DNA from: Actinomycetes bacterium
GTDB lineage: Bacteria > Actinomycetota > Acidimicrobiia > Acidimicrobiales > Palsa-688
DNA: 15,889 nt
Direction: 5' to 3'
NCBI GenBank assembly: GCA_021846485.1
Contig: JAJZWW010000024.1
Coordinates: forward strand, 1-15,889
Positions 1 to 6,024 of this stretch are shown one piece after another. Position 1 is the first letter of the stretch. Every line of letters begins with the position of its first letter. Under the pieces are notes generated by a model. That model saw only the letters and a list, made by a program, of their open reading frames with translations, was not told the DNA's origin and searched no databases. Made by a program: the position numbers and the translations under genes.

Positions 1-874
1 GGTCAACCCCCTCGACCCCGGGCGGGTCCCCGGCGGGTCCTCGAGTGGCTCCGCGGTGGCTGTCGCCTCCGGGGAGGCCGACGTCGCCTACGGCACCGAC
101 ACCGGCGGGTCGGTGCGGATCCCCGCCGCCTGCTGCGGGGTCGCCGGGCTGAAGACGACCCTCGGACGGGTGCCGGTGCAAGGCGTCAGGCCTCTCGCGC
201 CGACCCTGGACACTGTCGGACCGCTCGCCCGGGACGTCGCCGGACTGGCCGCCGGCATGGCCCTGCTCGAGCCGGGCTTCGCGCCCGGCGGGGACCCGGT
301 GCACCGGGTCGGGCGCCTCCGCCTCCCTGCCACCGACCCGGCCGTGGACGCCGCGGTGGACGCCGCTCTCGCCGCCACCGGCTGGGAGGTCGTGGAGCTG
401 CGATCGGACGGGCTCGACGCGGTGCTGGCCGCGGCCATGGCGATCCTCGACGCCGAGGCCTGGGCGACCAACGGCGACCTGGCGATCGGCGCCGCCGACC
501 ACCTCGGGGCCGACGTCCTCGCCCGGCTGCAGGCCGCCTCGGCCACCACCGCCGAAGCGGTCGCCCTGGCCCGGCAGCGGCGGACCGAGTGGATCGCCGC
601 GCTCGAGCGCCGGCTCGACGAGGTCGAGCTGCTCGCCGTCCCCACGCTGCTCGGGTTCCCCCCGCGCCTCCCCGACGCCGCCAGCATGCCCGACATCCGA
701 GGGATCAACGCGGCGGTCAACCTCGCCGGGCTCCCCGCCGTCGCCCTGCCGGTGCCAGCCGGCGGACCGCTGCCGGCCAGCCTGCAGCTGATCGGACCGG
801 CGGGCGGCGAGGAGCGCCTGCTGCTCGCCGGCGCGCTGGCGGAAGGAGCGGCAGGGTCCCTGGCGGTGCGCTGA
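1..874 (+). CDS. Amidase-signature family hydrolase, 3' part (5' end outside window)
   Basis: The open frame enters from the left edge (first full codon at base 2) and ends at TGA 872-874, giving about 290 residues. Its first visible residues contain the amidase-signature glycine/serine stretch GGSSSGSA, followed by GTDTGGSVRIPA. In this family the serine in GGSSSGS is the cis-serine and the serine in DTGGSVR is the acyl nucleophile of the Ser-cisSer-Lys triad. The catalytic lysine and the true start lie upstream and are not visible. The segment GLKTTLGRVP and the later motif LAGLPAVALP are also typical. Family members hydrolyse carboxylic amides in the cytoplasm (amidases, allophanate hydrolase, GatA-like). 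The downstream portion is short compared with GatA, and no GatB/GatC neighbours are visible, so a stand-alone amidase is more likely. The substrate cannot be read from sequence. Confidence 0.9.
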   Translation, partial: VNPLDPGRVPGGSSSGSAVAVASGEADVAYGTDTGGSVRIPAACCGVAGLKTTLGRVPVQGVRPLAPTLDTVGPLARDVAGLAAGMALLEPGFAPGGDPVHRVGRLRLPATDPAVDAAVDAALAATGWEVVELRSDGLDAVLAAAMAILDAEAWATNGDLAIGAADHLGADVLARLQAASATTAEAVALARQRRTEWIAALERRLDEVELLAVPTLLGFPPRLPDAASMPDIRGINAAVNLAGLPAVALPVPAGGPLPASLQLIGPAGGEERLLLAGALAEGAAGSLAVR

Positions 875-880
875 GGGCCC

Positions 881-911
881 TTGACCTTCCAGTTACTGGA
901 AGCCGTGCGCT
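881..911 (+). promoter_or_regulatory. MerR-family-type metal-responsive promoter/operator
   Basis: TTGACC (881-886) is a good -35 element. It overlaps a perfect interrupted palindrome, CTTCCAG-TTA-CTGGAAG (886-902). A weak -10 candidate, TGCGCT (906-911), lies 19 bp after the -35. The long 19-bp spacer with a CTTCC/GGAAG dyad inside it is the hallmark of MerR-family regulators (CueR/MerR/ZntR type), which untwist such promoters when they bind metal. The first reading frame downstream begins like a heavy-metal-associated chaperone, which fits. No merR-family gene is visible in the window, so the regulator is elsewhere or lost. The dyad is seen directly; its function is inferred. Confidence 0.75.
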
Positions 912-940
912 CGCATCGACCGAGGAACGAGGTGGATGCC

Positions 941-979
941 ATGGAAGAGCTCGTGTTGAGGGTCACCGAGGCGCGCTGA
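941..979 (+). pseudogene. Stub of a heavy-metal-associated (CopZ-like) chaperone gene
   Basis: ATG at 941 follows a purine-rich GAGGTGG stretch (929-935) and opens a frame of only 12 codons, MEELVLRVTEAR, before TGA 977-979. The first residues look like the first beta-strand of small HMA copper chaperones, which normally continue into a GMTCxxC loop and run about 65-70 residues. Here the metal loop and everything after it are gone. The TGA overlaps the ATG of the next frame (TGATG), so translational coupling to the ATPase remnant is preserved. Position directly behind a MerR-type operator supports the call. It could be a leader peptide by chance, but the context favours an internal deletion. 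Confidence 0.5.
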
Positions 980-1229
980 TGGCCACCCTCACCCCGCCGG
1001 GACAACACGACACCGACCCCGACGCCGGGTACTGGGCCGAGGACCTGCTCGGCGGTGGGGCGCGCTTCAGGGCCAAGATCGGTGGGCTGCACTGCTCGCT
1101 TTGCACCGGGACGAGCGAGCTGACGCCAGGGTGGCCGGGCAGGTCGGCATCGACGCGGTGCACGCCCGTGTGCTCCCCGGAGCCAAAGCCGACATCATCC
1201 GAGCCCTCCAACACCATGGCAGCGTGGCC
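979..1229 (+). pseudogene. Collapsed heavy-metal P-type ATPase (HMA start plus P-domain fragment)
   Basis: From ATG 979 the frame reads about 40 residues ending in RAKIGGLHCSLCTGT, an HMA metal-binding loop with the CxxC pair (C-S-L-C). Similarity stops near 1110. In another frame, from about 1119 to 1229, the translation reads VAGQVGIDAVHARVLPGAK followed by ADIIRALQHHGSVA. This resembles the P-domain stretch of metal P1B ATPases just before the GDGxNDxPAL motif. All transmembrane helices, the CPC motif, the DKTGT phosphorylation site and GDGxND are missing, and the two pieces are in different frames, so it cannot make a pump. About 500 residues would have been lost. It lies behind a metal-type operator and a chaperone stub, consistent with a decayed copper-type efflux operon. 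An assembly join is the alternative explanation. Confidence 0.65.
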
Positions 1230-1296
1230 ATCGGCGCGCTCGGCCCCCACTCTCCGGCGACCGGCGAGCCCGTCCACCGGTCTGGCAGCATCGGCC

Positions 1297-2232
1297 ATGC
1301 CCACGGTGCTGGTGGTGAGTGACGCCGAGGTGCGCCGGCTGCTCGACGTCGAGGAGCTGGCGGTGGCGCTGGAGGAGGCGTTGGTGGCCCTCTGCGCCGG
1401 CGAGGTGTCGGTCCCGCCACGGGTGGCTGCCCGCACCCCGGCAGGGCTGCTCGGGTCGATGCCCGGTTACCTGCCCGGCGCAGGGCTGGCCGCCAAGCTG
1501 GTCAGCGTCTACCCGTCCAACCCGGCGGTGGGCCTGCCCTCCCACCAGGCGGTGATAGCGGTCTTCGACGAGGCCACCGGCTCACCGGTCGCCTTCCTCG
1601 CCGGGACGTGGATCACCGCCATCCGCACCGCCGTCACCTCCGTCGTCGCAGCCCGGGCGCTCAGCCCTGCCGACGGCCCGGTCGCCGTCCTCGGCGCCGG
1701 GGTCCAGGGCGACGCCCACCTGGAGGCCGCCGCGGCGCTGCTGCCGAGCCGGCCTCGGCGGCTGTGGGCGCGCAACAAGGCGGCGGCGGCCGCGTTGGCC
1801 GCCCGCCGGGACGCGACGGTGGTGGAGCCGACCGCGGAGGCCGCCGTGAGGGGCGCAGCCGTCGTGCTCTGCTGCACCGACGCCAGGGAGCCGCTGCTGG
1901 AGGACGCCTGGGTGGGACCGGGCGCCCACGTCGGGTCGGTGGGCACGGGTGCCGAGCTGCCCCCCGAGCTGCTGTCCCGGGCCCGGGTGGTCGTCGAGAG
2001 CCGGGCAGCGTCCCTGCCGCCACCCGCAGGGGCGGTCGAGCTGCAGGGATGGCCCGACGAGGCGCTGACCGAGCTCGGGGAGATCGCCGGCGGCCGGGCG
2101 GTGCAGCGGGCCGGGCCCGAGCAGGTCACGGTGTTCAAGTCGACCGGCCACGCCGTGGAGGACGTGGCCGCGGCCGCCGTGGTGCTGCGCCGCGCCCGGG
2201 CCGAGGGAGTGGGCCGGAGCATCGATCTGTGA
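1297..2232 (+). CDS. Ornithine cyclodeaminase / mu-crystallin family protein
   Basis: The 311-residue product has the usual length of this NAD(P)-dependent family. Visible landmarks are KLVSVYP (K67), ITAIRTAVTS (R110), the Rossmann motif VLGAGVQG (131-138), and the C-terminal signature VFKSTGHAVEDVAAAA (279-294). Lys and Arg at these positions bind the substrate carboxylate in characterised members. The loop VGSVGTGAEL (212-221) lacks the aspartate that true ornithine cyclodeaminases carry just before the EL, so ornithine-to-proline conversion is doubtful. Alanine dehydrogenase, ketimine or pyrroline-2-carboxylate reductase are alternatives. No clear Shine-Dalgarno precedes ATG 1297; GTG codons a few residues inside could also serve. 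The gene starts inside the end of the decayed ATPase region, and its promoter is not obvious. Confidence 0.88.
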   Translation: MPTVLVVSDAEVRRLLDVEELAVALEEALVALCAGEVSVPPRVAARTPAGLLGSMPGYLPGAGLAAKLVSVYPSNPAVGLPSHQAVIAVFDEATGSPVAFLAGTWITAIRTAVTSVVAARALSPADGPVAVLGAGVQGDAHLEAAAALLPSRPRRLWARNKAAAAALAARRDATVVEPTAEAAVRGAAVVLCCTDAREPLLEDAWVGPGAHVGSVGTGAELPPELLSRARVVVESRAASLPPPAGAVELQGWPDEALTELGEIAGGRAVQRAGPEQVTVFKSTGHAVEDVAAAAVVLRRARAEGVGRSIDL

Positions 2233-2260
2233 TCAGCTGACGTACCGAGGGAGCGCGGCG

Positions 2261-2326
2261 GCGGACGCCAGGGCGGCGGACGCCAGGGCGGCGGGGTCAG
2301 GCGGCGGACGCCAGGGCGGCGGGGTC
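2261..2326. repeat. Three copies of a 15-bp repeat, GCGGACGCCAGGGCG
   Basis: Exact copies lie at 2261-2275, 2276-2290 (direct tandem) and 2304-2318. The second and third copies share a longer identical flank (GCGGGGTC), so copies 2 and 3 are 28 bp apart within a larger duplicated unit. The repeat sits in the 197-bp gap between two convergent genes and supplies the left arm of the hairpin at 2314-2341. It probably arose by replication slippage. Confidence 0.85.
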
Positions 2327-2341
2327 GGGTCCCCGCCGCCC
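2314..2341. terminator. Strong GC hairpin between convergent genes, likely bidirectional terminator
   Basis: GGGCGGCGGGG (2314-2324) and CCCCGCCGCCC (2331-2341) form a perfect 11-bp stem with the 6-nt loop TCGGGT. It lies between the end of the cyclodeaminase-family gene and the end of imuB, where both transcripts should stop. There is no T-tract on either side, as is common for hairpin terminators in GC-rich actinobacteria. A second identical left arm lies at 2286-2296 and could compete for the same right arm. The structure is seen in sequence; termination is inferred. Confidence 0.6.
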
Positions 2342-2429
2342 ATTGGTGCGGAGCGCAGCTGTCAGCTCCGCGAGGAACGCTGAGCCGAGCGCCGGCGAGC
2401 GGTGATCTGGCGGTGGCGCTCGGCGCGGC

Positions 2430-4199
2430 TCAGTCGTAGACCGCTTCCACCCACCAGCGCCCGTCTTCCCGGGCCAGGAGGTAGGCGGTCCCCCCCGCGA
2501 CGACCTGCAGGCGGGCACGGCGACGTCCCCCCTCCCACCACCGCTCCTCCAGGGGCCAAGGGCCGGCCCACGCCTCGACCGTCGACCACCGGCCCCCGTC
2601 CACCGACACCTCCGCCGGCGGGGCGCTGAGCACCCCCCGGCCCGACACGGTCGCCTCGTCGCCGGCGGCGTCGCGAACGGCGACCGGGCGGCGCTCGGCC
2701 AGGACGCTGGCCGGGGCGGGCCCCGGGAGCCGACCGGGCCACGGGGGGACCTCCGGCGCTGGGCGGCGGCGGGCATCCGGGCGGCGGGAAGCAGGATGAC
2801 GGGCGACGCTGCCCGCCGGCGCCCCCTCGCCCACCGCCGGCTCCACGCCCGCCGCCGGCTCGACGCCCGCCGGAACAGCCACGCCCTCGACACCGACCGC
2901 CGGACCTGCGCGGGCCGGGGTCCGCGGCTCGCCCCAAGGCACGAAGCGCACCTCCTCGAGCGGGTCCCGCCCGCCGCCGAGGACCGCCGTGACCACCGCC
3001 TCCGGCCCGAGCATCCCCTGGACCCGGGCGAGACCCCGGGCCACGCCTCCGTGGTCGGAGGCACCACCCCAGAAGCCGAGCTGGCGACCCCCGGCGGGGA
3101 CCACCTCGTCGGGGACCAGCCGGATCAGGGTCAGCCCTCCGGTGGTCCCGCCCTGGCTCAGCCACCCGTCGAGCTGCCAGCGCACCCTCTCGGCCATCGC
3201 CGCGGGGTCCAGCGCCCCCTCGTGGCGCCAAAGGCGGGAGAGGTGCTCGCCGTGCTCGGTCTCGGCCTCGACCGCCACCCGCGTGCACGCCAACCCCCGG
3301 GAGGCGAGCCGCTCGTGGAGATCGGCGGCGAGGTGGTGGGCAGCAAAGGCGGCGACGTCGACCCGGTCGGCCGGCGGGTCGAGCTCGATGCCGGCGGCGA
3401 GGTCGGCGGGCGGGACGCGGGCCGCCAGGGGCCGTTCGTCCAGCCCGCCGGCCAGGCGGTGCGCGCGCGCGCCGGCTGCGCCGAACCTGCCGAGCACCGT
3501 CGGGGCGGGGAGCGCCGCCAGCTCGCCGAGCGTGCGGATCCCGAGGCGCGCCAACAACCCGGCGAGCGCCGGGTCGGCCAGGACGGCGACCGGCAGGGGG
3601 TCGAGGAGCTCCCGGCTCCTCCCCTGCTCCACGACGGTCCACCCCGGCGCGTGTGCGACGGCCGGCACATGGGCACCCGGCCCGCGCTCCTCCGGCCCTC
3701 CGTCGCCCGGGCGGGTCCGGGCCGCCACGCCGGCGGCGAAGCGCCCGTCGGCGACACCCACCCGGCACCCCACCCACGCCTCCACCCCGTCGGACCCCGG
3801 GACGATCCGCTCCAGGACGGCTCGGACGGCGCCGAGCACCCGGCGCGCCAGCTGCTCGTCACCCCCGAAGTAGCGGGAGGGTCCGCGGGTGGCGAAGCCC
3901 GCCAGGCCCGGGCGGACGATCTCGACCCCGGGAGTGAAAGCCTCCATCGCCGCGACGACCGGCTCGAACGCCCGAGCGTCGCGCCCCGGGTCGGGGGCGA
4001 CGACCTGCAGCTGCGGGCAGCGCCCCTGCGCCTCCCGGCGGCGCAGGCCGCTGCGCACACCGTCGGCCCGGGCCGCCACCGTGGCGGCCACCACCCGGTT
4101 GGCCGCCACCACCGCCGCCGGGACGTCCGGGGGGCAGCCGGCGGCCACCACCGGCCAGTCCGGGCACCACAGCACGAGGGTCCGGACGCCGGCTCTCAC
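2430..4199 (-). CDS. imuB: ImuB, catalytically inactive Y-family polymerase-like mutasome protein
   Basis: The 589-residue protein starts at GTG 4199, overlapping the imuA TGA by four bases (GTGA). N-terminal landmarks are TLVLWCPDWPVVAA (7-20), GVRSGLRRREAQGRCP (48-62), DARAFEPVVAAMEAFTPGVE (74-93), IVRPGLAGF and GPSRYFGGDE (106-115), then an HhH-like region around LARLGIRTLGELAALP (216-231). This is the ImuB pattern: the Y-family fold is kept, but the usual catalytic aspartate and D-E pair of DinB are absent. In mycobacteria ImuB is the hub linking the beta clamp, ImuA' and DnaE2 in damage-induced mutagenesis. A low-complexity Ala/Pro/Val linker (about 425-500, with AGVEPA repeats) precedes a conserved-looking C-terminal tail ending in WWVEAVYD. 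No dnaE2 is present in the window. It should be SOS-induced with imuA. Confidence 0.92.
   Translation of the reverse strand: MRAGVRTLVLWCPDWPVVAAGCPPDVPAAVVAANRVVAATVAARADGVRSGLRRREAQGRCPQLQVVAPDPGRDARAFEPVVAAMEAFTPGVEIVRPGLAGFATRGPSRYFGGDEQLARRVLGAVRAVLERIVPGSDGVEAWVGCRVGVADGRFAAGVAARTRPGDGGPEERGPGAHVPAVAHAPGWTVVEQGRSRELLDPLPVAVLADPALAGLLARLGIRTLGELAALPAPTVLGRFGAAGARAHRLAGGLDERPLAARVPPADLAAGIELDPPADRVDVAAFAAHHLAADLHERLASRGLACTRVAVEAETEHGEHLSRLWRHEGALDPAAMAERVRWQLDGWLSQGGTTGGLTLIRLVPDEVVPAGGRQLGFWGGASDHGGVARGLARVQGMLGPEAVVTAVLGGGRDPLEEVRFVPWGEPRTPARAGPAVGVEGVAVPAGVEPAAGVEPAVGEGAPAGSVARHPASRRPDARRRPAPEVPPWPGRLPGPAPASVLAERRPVAVRDAAGDEATVSGRGVLSAPPAEVSVDGGRWSTVEAWAGPWPLEERWWEGGRRRARLQVVAGGTAYLLAREDGRWWVEAVYD
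2835..2870. repeat. 18-bp tandem duplication inside imuB linker
   Basis: Two adjacent 18-bp units (2835-2852 and 2853-2870) differ at one base. On the coding strand they encode the repeated AGVEPA segment of the ImuB linker. This is an in-frame duplication in a low-complexity hinge, so probably neutral for folding. Confidence 0.75.
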
Positions 4200-5065
4200 G
4201 TACCCACGGCGTCGTCCACCCACCCGGGCGAGCCCGCTCCCCCACCACGGTCCGCCTCCCGGCTCCCCCCCGTCTCCGCCCGGGCCGCCACCCGCCCATC
4301 CGGTCCCGGCAGCCACACCCCGACCGAGCGGGGCCGGGACGCCCCTCTCCGCCCCACCGCGGTGACGGTGACCGCCCGGGCTCGCAGGTGCCCACCCCCC
4401 TGGCCGAGCCCCTCCCAGACCGCCGCCTGCGCACCCAGGCGCAGCTCGGTCGGCTCGGGCCAGGCCTCGGGGAGGCTCAGCACCCTCCGCCCCAGGGCGA
4501 CGCGGTCCGCGAGCAGGAGGAGGACAGCTCCCCGCTCCCGCGCCCGGGCGGCGAGCCGCCGGGCGTCGGCGGGTCTCACCCCGCGGTCCGGGAGCCCCAG
4601 GATGGCGACGTCCACCACCTCGAGCAGGGCCGCGGCCACCACCGCCCACTGCTCCCCCACCGCCGGCACCAGCACGAGGCGTCGGAGGTCGACTCCCAGC
4701 CCCGCTGCCGCCCGCGCGCCCAGGTGGGGCACACCGACGGCGGCCACCCACGAGCCCGCCCGGGATGGTCCCGCCGCCAGGGCGAAGGCCAGCGACGTCT
4801 GGGCTCCTGCTCCCCCCACCGCCACCGTGGTCCCGCGGCGCAGGCCACCCTCGGACAGGAGAGGGACGAGAGCGGGCTCGACGGGAACCAGACGGTCCCT
4901 GACGAGGGTCGCGACACCACGACCATGAGCTGGCGCCGGGAGGGTGTGCAGGTCCGGTGGCCGACCGCCGGCGCCGAGCCGTCCGGCGTCCCCACGTCGC
5001 AGCGCCGCACCGGCGCCCGACGGCGTGCCTCGACTGCGTCCCACGGCCGCCGGCGGTCCACCCAC
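4196..5065 (-). CDS. imuA': ImuA', RecA-like accessory factor of the mutasome
   Basis: The 289-residue product lies directly upstream of imuB and overlaps it by four bases. The region VPVEPALVPLLSEGGLRRGTTVAVGG (about 60-85) is the characteristic start of the RecA-like core. It is followed by a Walker A-like loop, GGAGAQTS (84-91), that lacks the lysine of GKT/S. The core continues through GSWVAAVGVP, a hydrophobic strand VVDVAILGLPDRGV and ARERGAVLLLLADRV. Loss of the P-loop lysine argues against normal ATPase activity. The known role is to bind ImuB and support DnaE2-dependent translesion synthesis. GTG 5065 is chosen because a TATACT box ends 7 nt before it, suggesting a leaderless mRNA; an internal GTG giving VATLVRDRL (residue 51) is an alternative that would remove a poorly conserved 50-residue N-terminus. 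Confidence 0.85.
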   Translation of the reverse strand: MGGPPAAVGRSRGTPSGAGAALRRGDAGRLGAGGRPPDLHTLPAPAHGRGVATLVRDRLVPVEPALVPLLSEGGLRRGTTVAVGGAGAQTSLAFALAAGPSRAGSWVAAVGVPHLGARAAAGLGVDLRRLVLVPAVGEQWAVVAAALLEVVDVAILGLPDRGVRPADARRLAARARERGAVLLLLADRVALGRRVLSLPEAWPEPTELRLGAQAAVWEGLGQGGGHLRARAVTVTAVGRRGASRPRSVGVWLPGPDGRVAARAETGGSREADRGGGAGSPGWVDDAVGT

Positions 5066-5072
5066 CCCGACG

Positions 5073-5099
5073 AGTATATCGAACGTATGTTCGCTGCAA
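5073..5099 (-). promoter_or_regulatory. imuA-imuB promoter, probably leaderless
   Basis: Read on the minus strand, TTGCAG (5099-5094) and TATACT (5078-5073) form -35 and -10 elements with a 15-bp spacer (16 bp if the -35 is taken as GTTGCA). Seven bases separate TATACT from GTG 5065, so transcription would begin at or next to the start codon. The LexA site fills the spacer, an ideal position for repression. Confidence 0.7.
5080..5093. promoter_or_regulatory. LexA-binding SOS box
   Basis: CGAACGTATGTTCG is a perfect match to the Gram-positive/actinobacterial LexA consensus CGAAC-N4-GTTCG, with fully symmetrical arms. It lies between the -35 and -10 boxes of imuA. DNA damage should lift repression and turn on imuA-imuB. 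Only the imuA start is close enough on either side to be the obvious target. Confidence 0.93.
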
Positions 5100-5125
5100 C
5101 ATGACGTGGCTCAGGTGCTGTCACC

Positions 5126-5215
5126 GGCGGCTGGAACGACGCCGCCCCCCGACGGCCGGTCACCGCCTTCGCGCGGGTCTTGCGACAGCTACTGGCTGAG
5201 GCCCCGACCAGCCAG
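5126..5215. terminator. Two small hairpins downstream of tam, possible weak terminator
   Basis: The 179-bp gap between the end of tam (5245) and imuA holds two inverted repeats: CTGGCTG/CAGCCAG (5192-5198 and 5209-5215, 7-bp stem, 10-nt loop) and GGCGGC/GCCGCC (5126-5131 and 5141-5146). Neither has a T-tract. Hairpins of this size arise by chance in GC-rich DNA, so the assignment is tentative. No gene is seen in the gap; it also carries the imuA promoter at its left end. Confidence 0.3.
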
Positions 5216-5244
5216 CCGGGCACCCCGCCGGTTCGTCGCCGGCC

Positions 5245-6024
5245 CTACGCCGGCCGGTGCCCGACGGCGAAGATGCGCCGGAACGGGAGGATCGTGCGGC
5301 CGTCGCCATCCGGCGGGTAGGCCTCCCGGAGGGCCTCCCCGTAGGCCGCCTCGAGGCTGGCGGCGTCGTCCGGGTCGAGGGCGGCGAGCAGCGGGCGCAA
5401 GGCAGTGCCCCGAACCCACTCGAGGACCGGGTCCTCGCCGCGCAGCACGTGGAGGTAGGTGGTCTCCCACACGTCGGCGTCGAGGCCGAGGCGCGCCAGG
5501 CGCTCCAGGTAACCGGCGGGCTGGAGTACCGGGGCCTCCCGCACCGGGCCCGGGGGGAGCGCCCAGCGACCGTCCGCCACGAGGGTTCGGAGCAGGACGT
5601 GGGAGGGGGCGTCGAAGTTGCCGGGCACCTGGAAGGCGATGCTGCCTCCGGGGGCGAGCCGGCCGGCGAGGCGCTCGATCACCTCGGCGTGGCCGGGCAC
5701 CCACTGCCAGACGGCGTTGGCGAGGATCACGTCGGGCGCCTCGTCCGGCTCCCAGGTGGTCACGTCTGCGAGGAGGAGGGAAAGGCGCGGCGGGTGCGCC
5801 AGCCGGGCTGCCCGGGCGAGCATCGCCGGCGAGCTGTCCACCCCGAGCACCCGGGCTCGAGGCCAGCGGGCAAGGAGCTTCGCCGTGGTCGTGGCCGGTC
5901 CGCACCCGAGGTCGACGACCAGCCCGGCGGGGTCGGTGGGGACCCTGGCGACCAGCTCGAGGAACGGCCGCTCCCGTTGCTCGGCGAAGCCCAGGTAGCG
6001 CTCCGGGTCCCACTCGGCGGTCAT
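5245..6024 (-). CDS. tam: Trans-aconitate 2-methyltransferase-like SAM-dependent methyltransferase
   Basis: The 259-residue protein is close to the length of E. coli Tam. It opens with WDPERYLGFAEQRERPFLEL (5-24), typical of Tam, then motif I of class I methyltransferases, VVDLGCGPATTTAKLL (36-51), the acidic VDSSPAML (62-69), the ANAVWQWVPGH segment (102-112) and LAPGGSIAFQVPGNFDAPSH (123-142), also Tam-like. The C-terminus ILPFRRIFAVGHRP fits the same subfamily. Tam methylates trans-aconitate, a spontaneous isomer of cis-aconitate that inhibits aconitase. ATG 6024 overlaps the TGA of the upstream malic enzyme gene (ATGA), so the start is well fixed and the two genes are translationally coupled. 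Regulation is probably from the malic enzyme promoter. Confidence 0.88.
   Translation of the reverse strand: MTAEWDPERYLGFAEQRERPFLELVARVPTDPAGLVVDLGCGPATTTAKLLARWPRARVLGVDSSPAMLARAARLAHPPRLSLLLADVTTWEPDEAPDVILANAVWQWVPGHAEVIERLAGRLAPGGSIAFQVPGNFDAPSHVLLRTLVADGRWALPPGPVREAPVLQPAGYLERLARLGLDADVWETTYLHVLRGEDPVLEWVRGTALRPLLAALDPDDAASLEAAYGEALREAYPPDGDGRTILPFRRIFAVGHRPA

Noticed and set aside
875..1296. Single long coding frame joining the metal remnant region to the cyclodeaminase-family gene
   Set aside because: The open frame running through 589-2232 is continuous only by lack of stops; its segments match unrelated families, and the enzyme's normal N-terminus begins at 1297.
2261..2326. CRISPR-like array
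   Set aside because: The repeats are 15 bp, partly direct tandem, without uniform unique spacers; no cas genes are present.
2796..4928. 710-residue open frame on the + strand
   Set aside because: Antisense to imuB and imuA; no motifs, composition typical of a GC-driven shadow frame.
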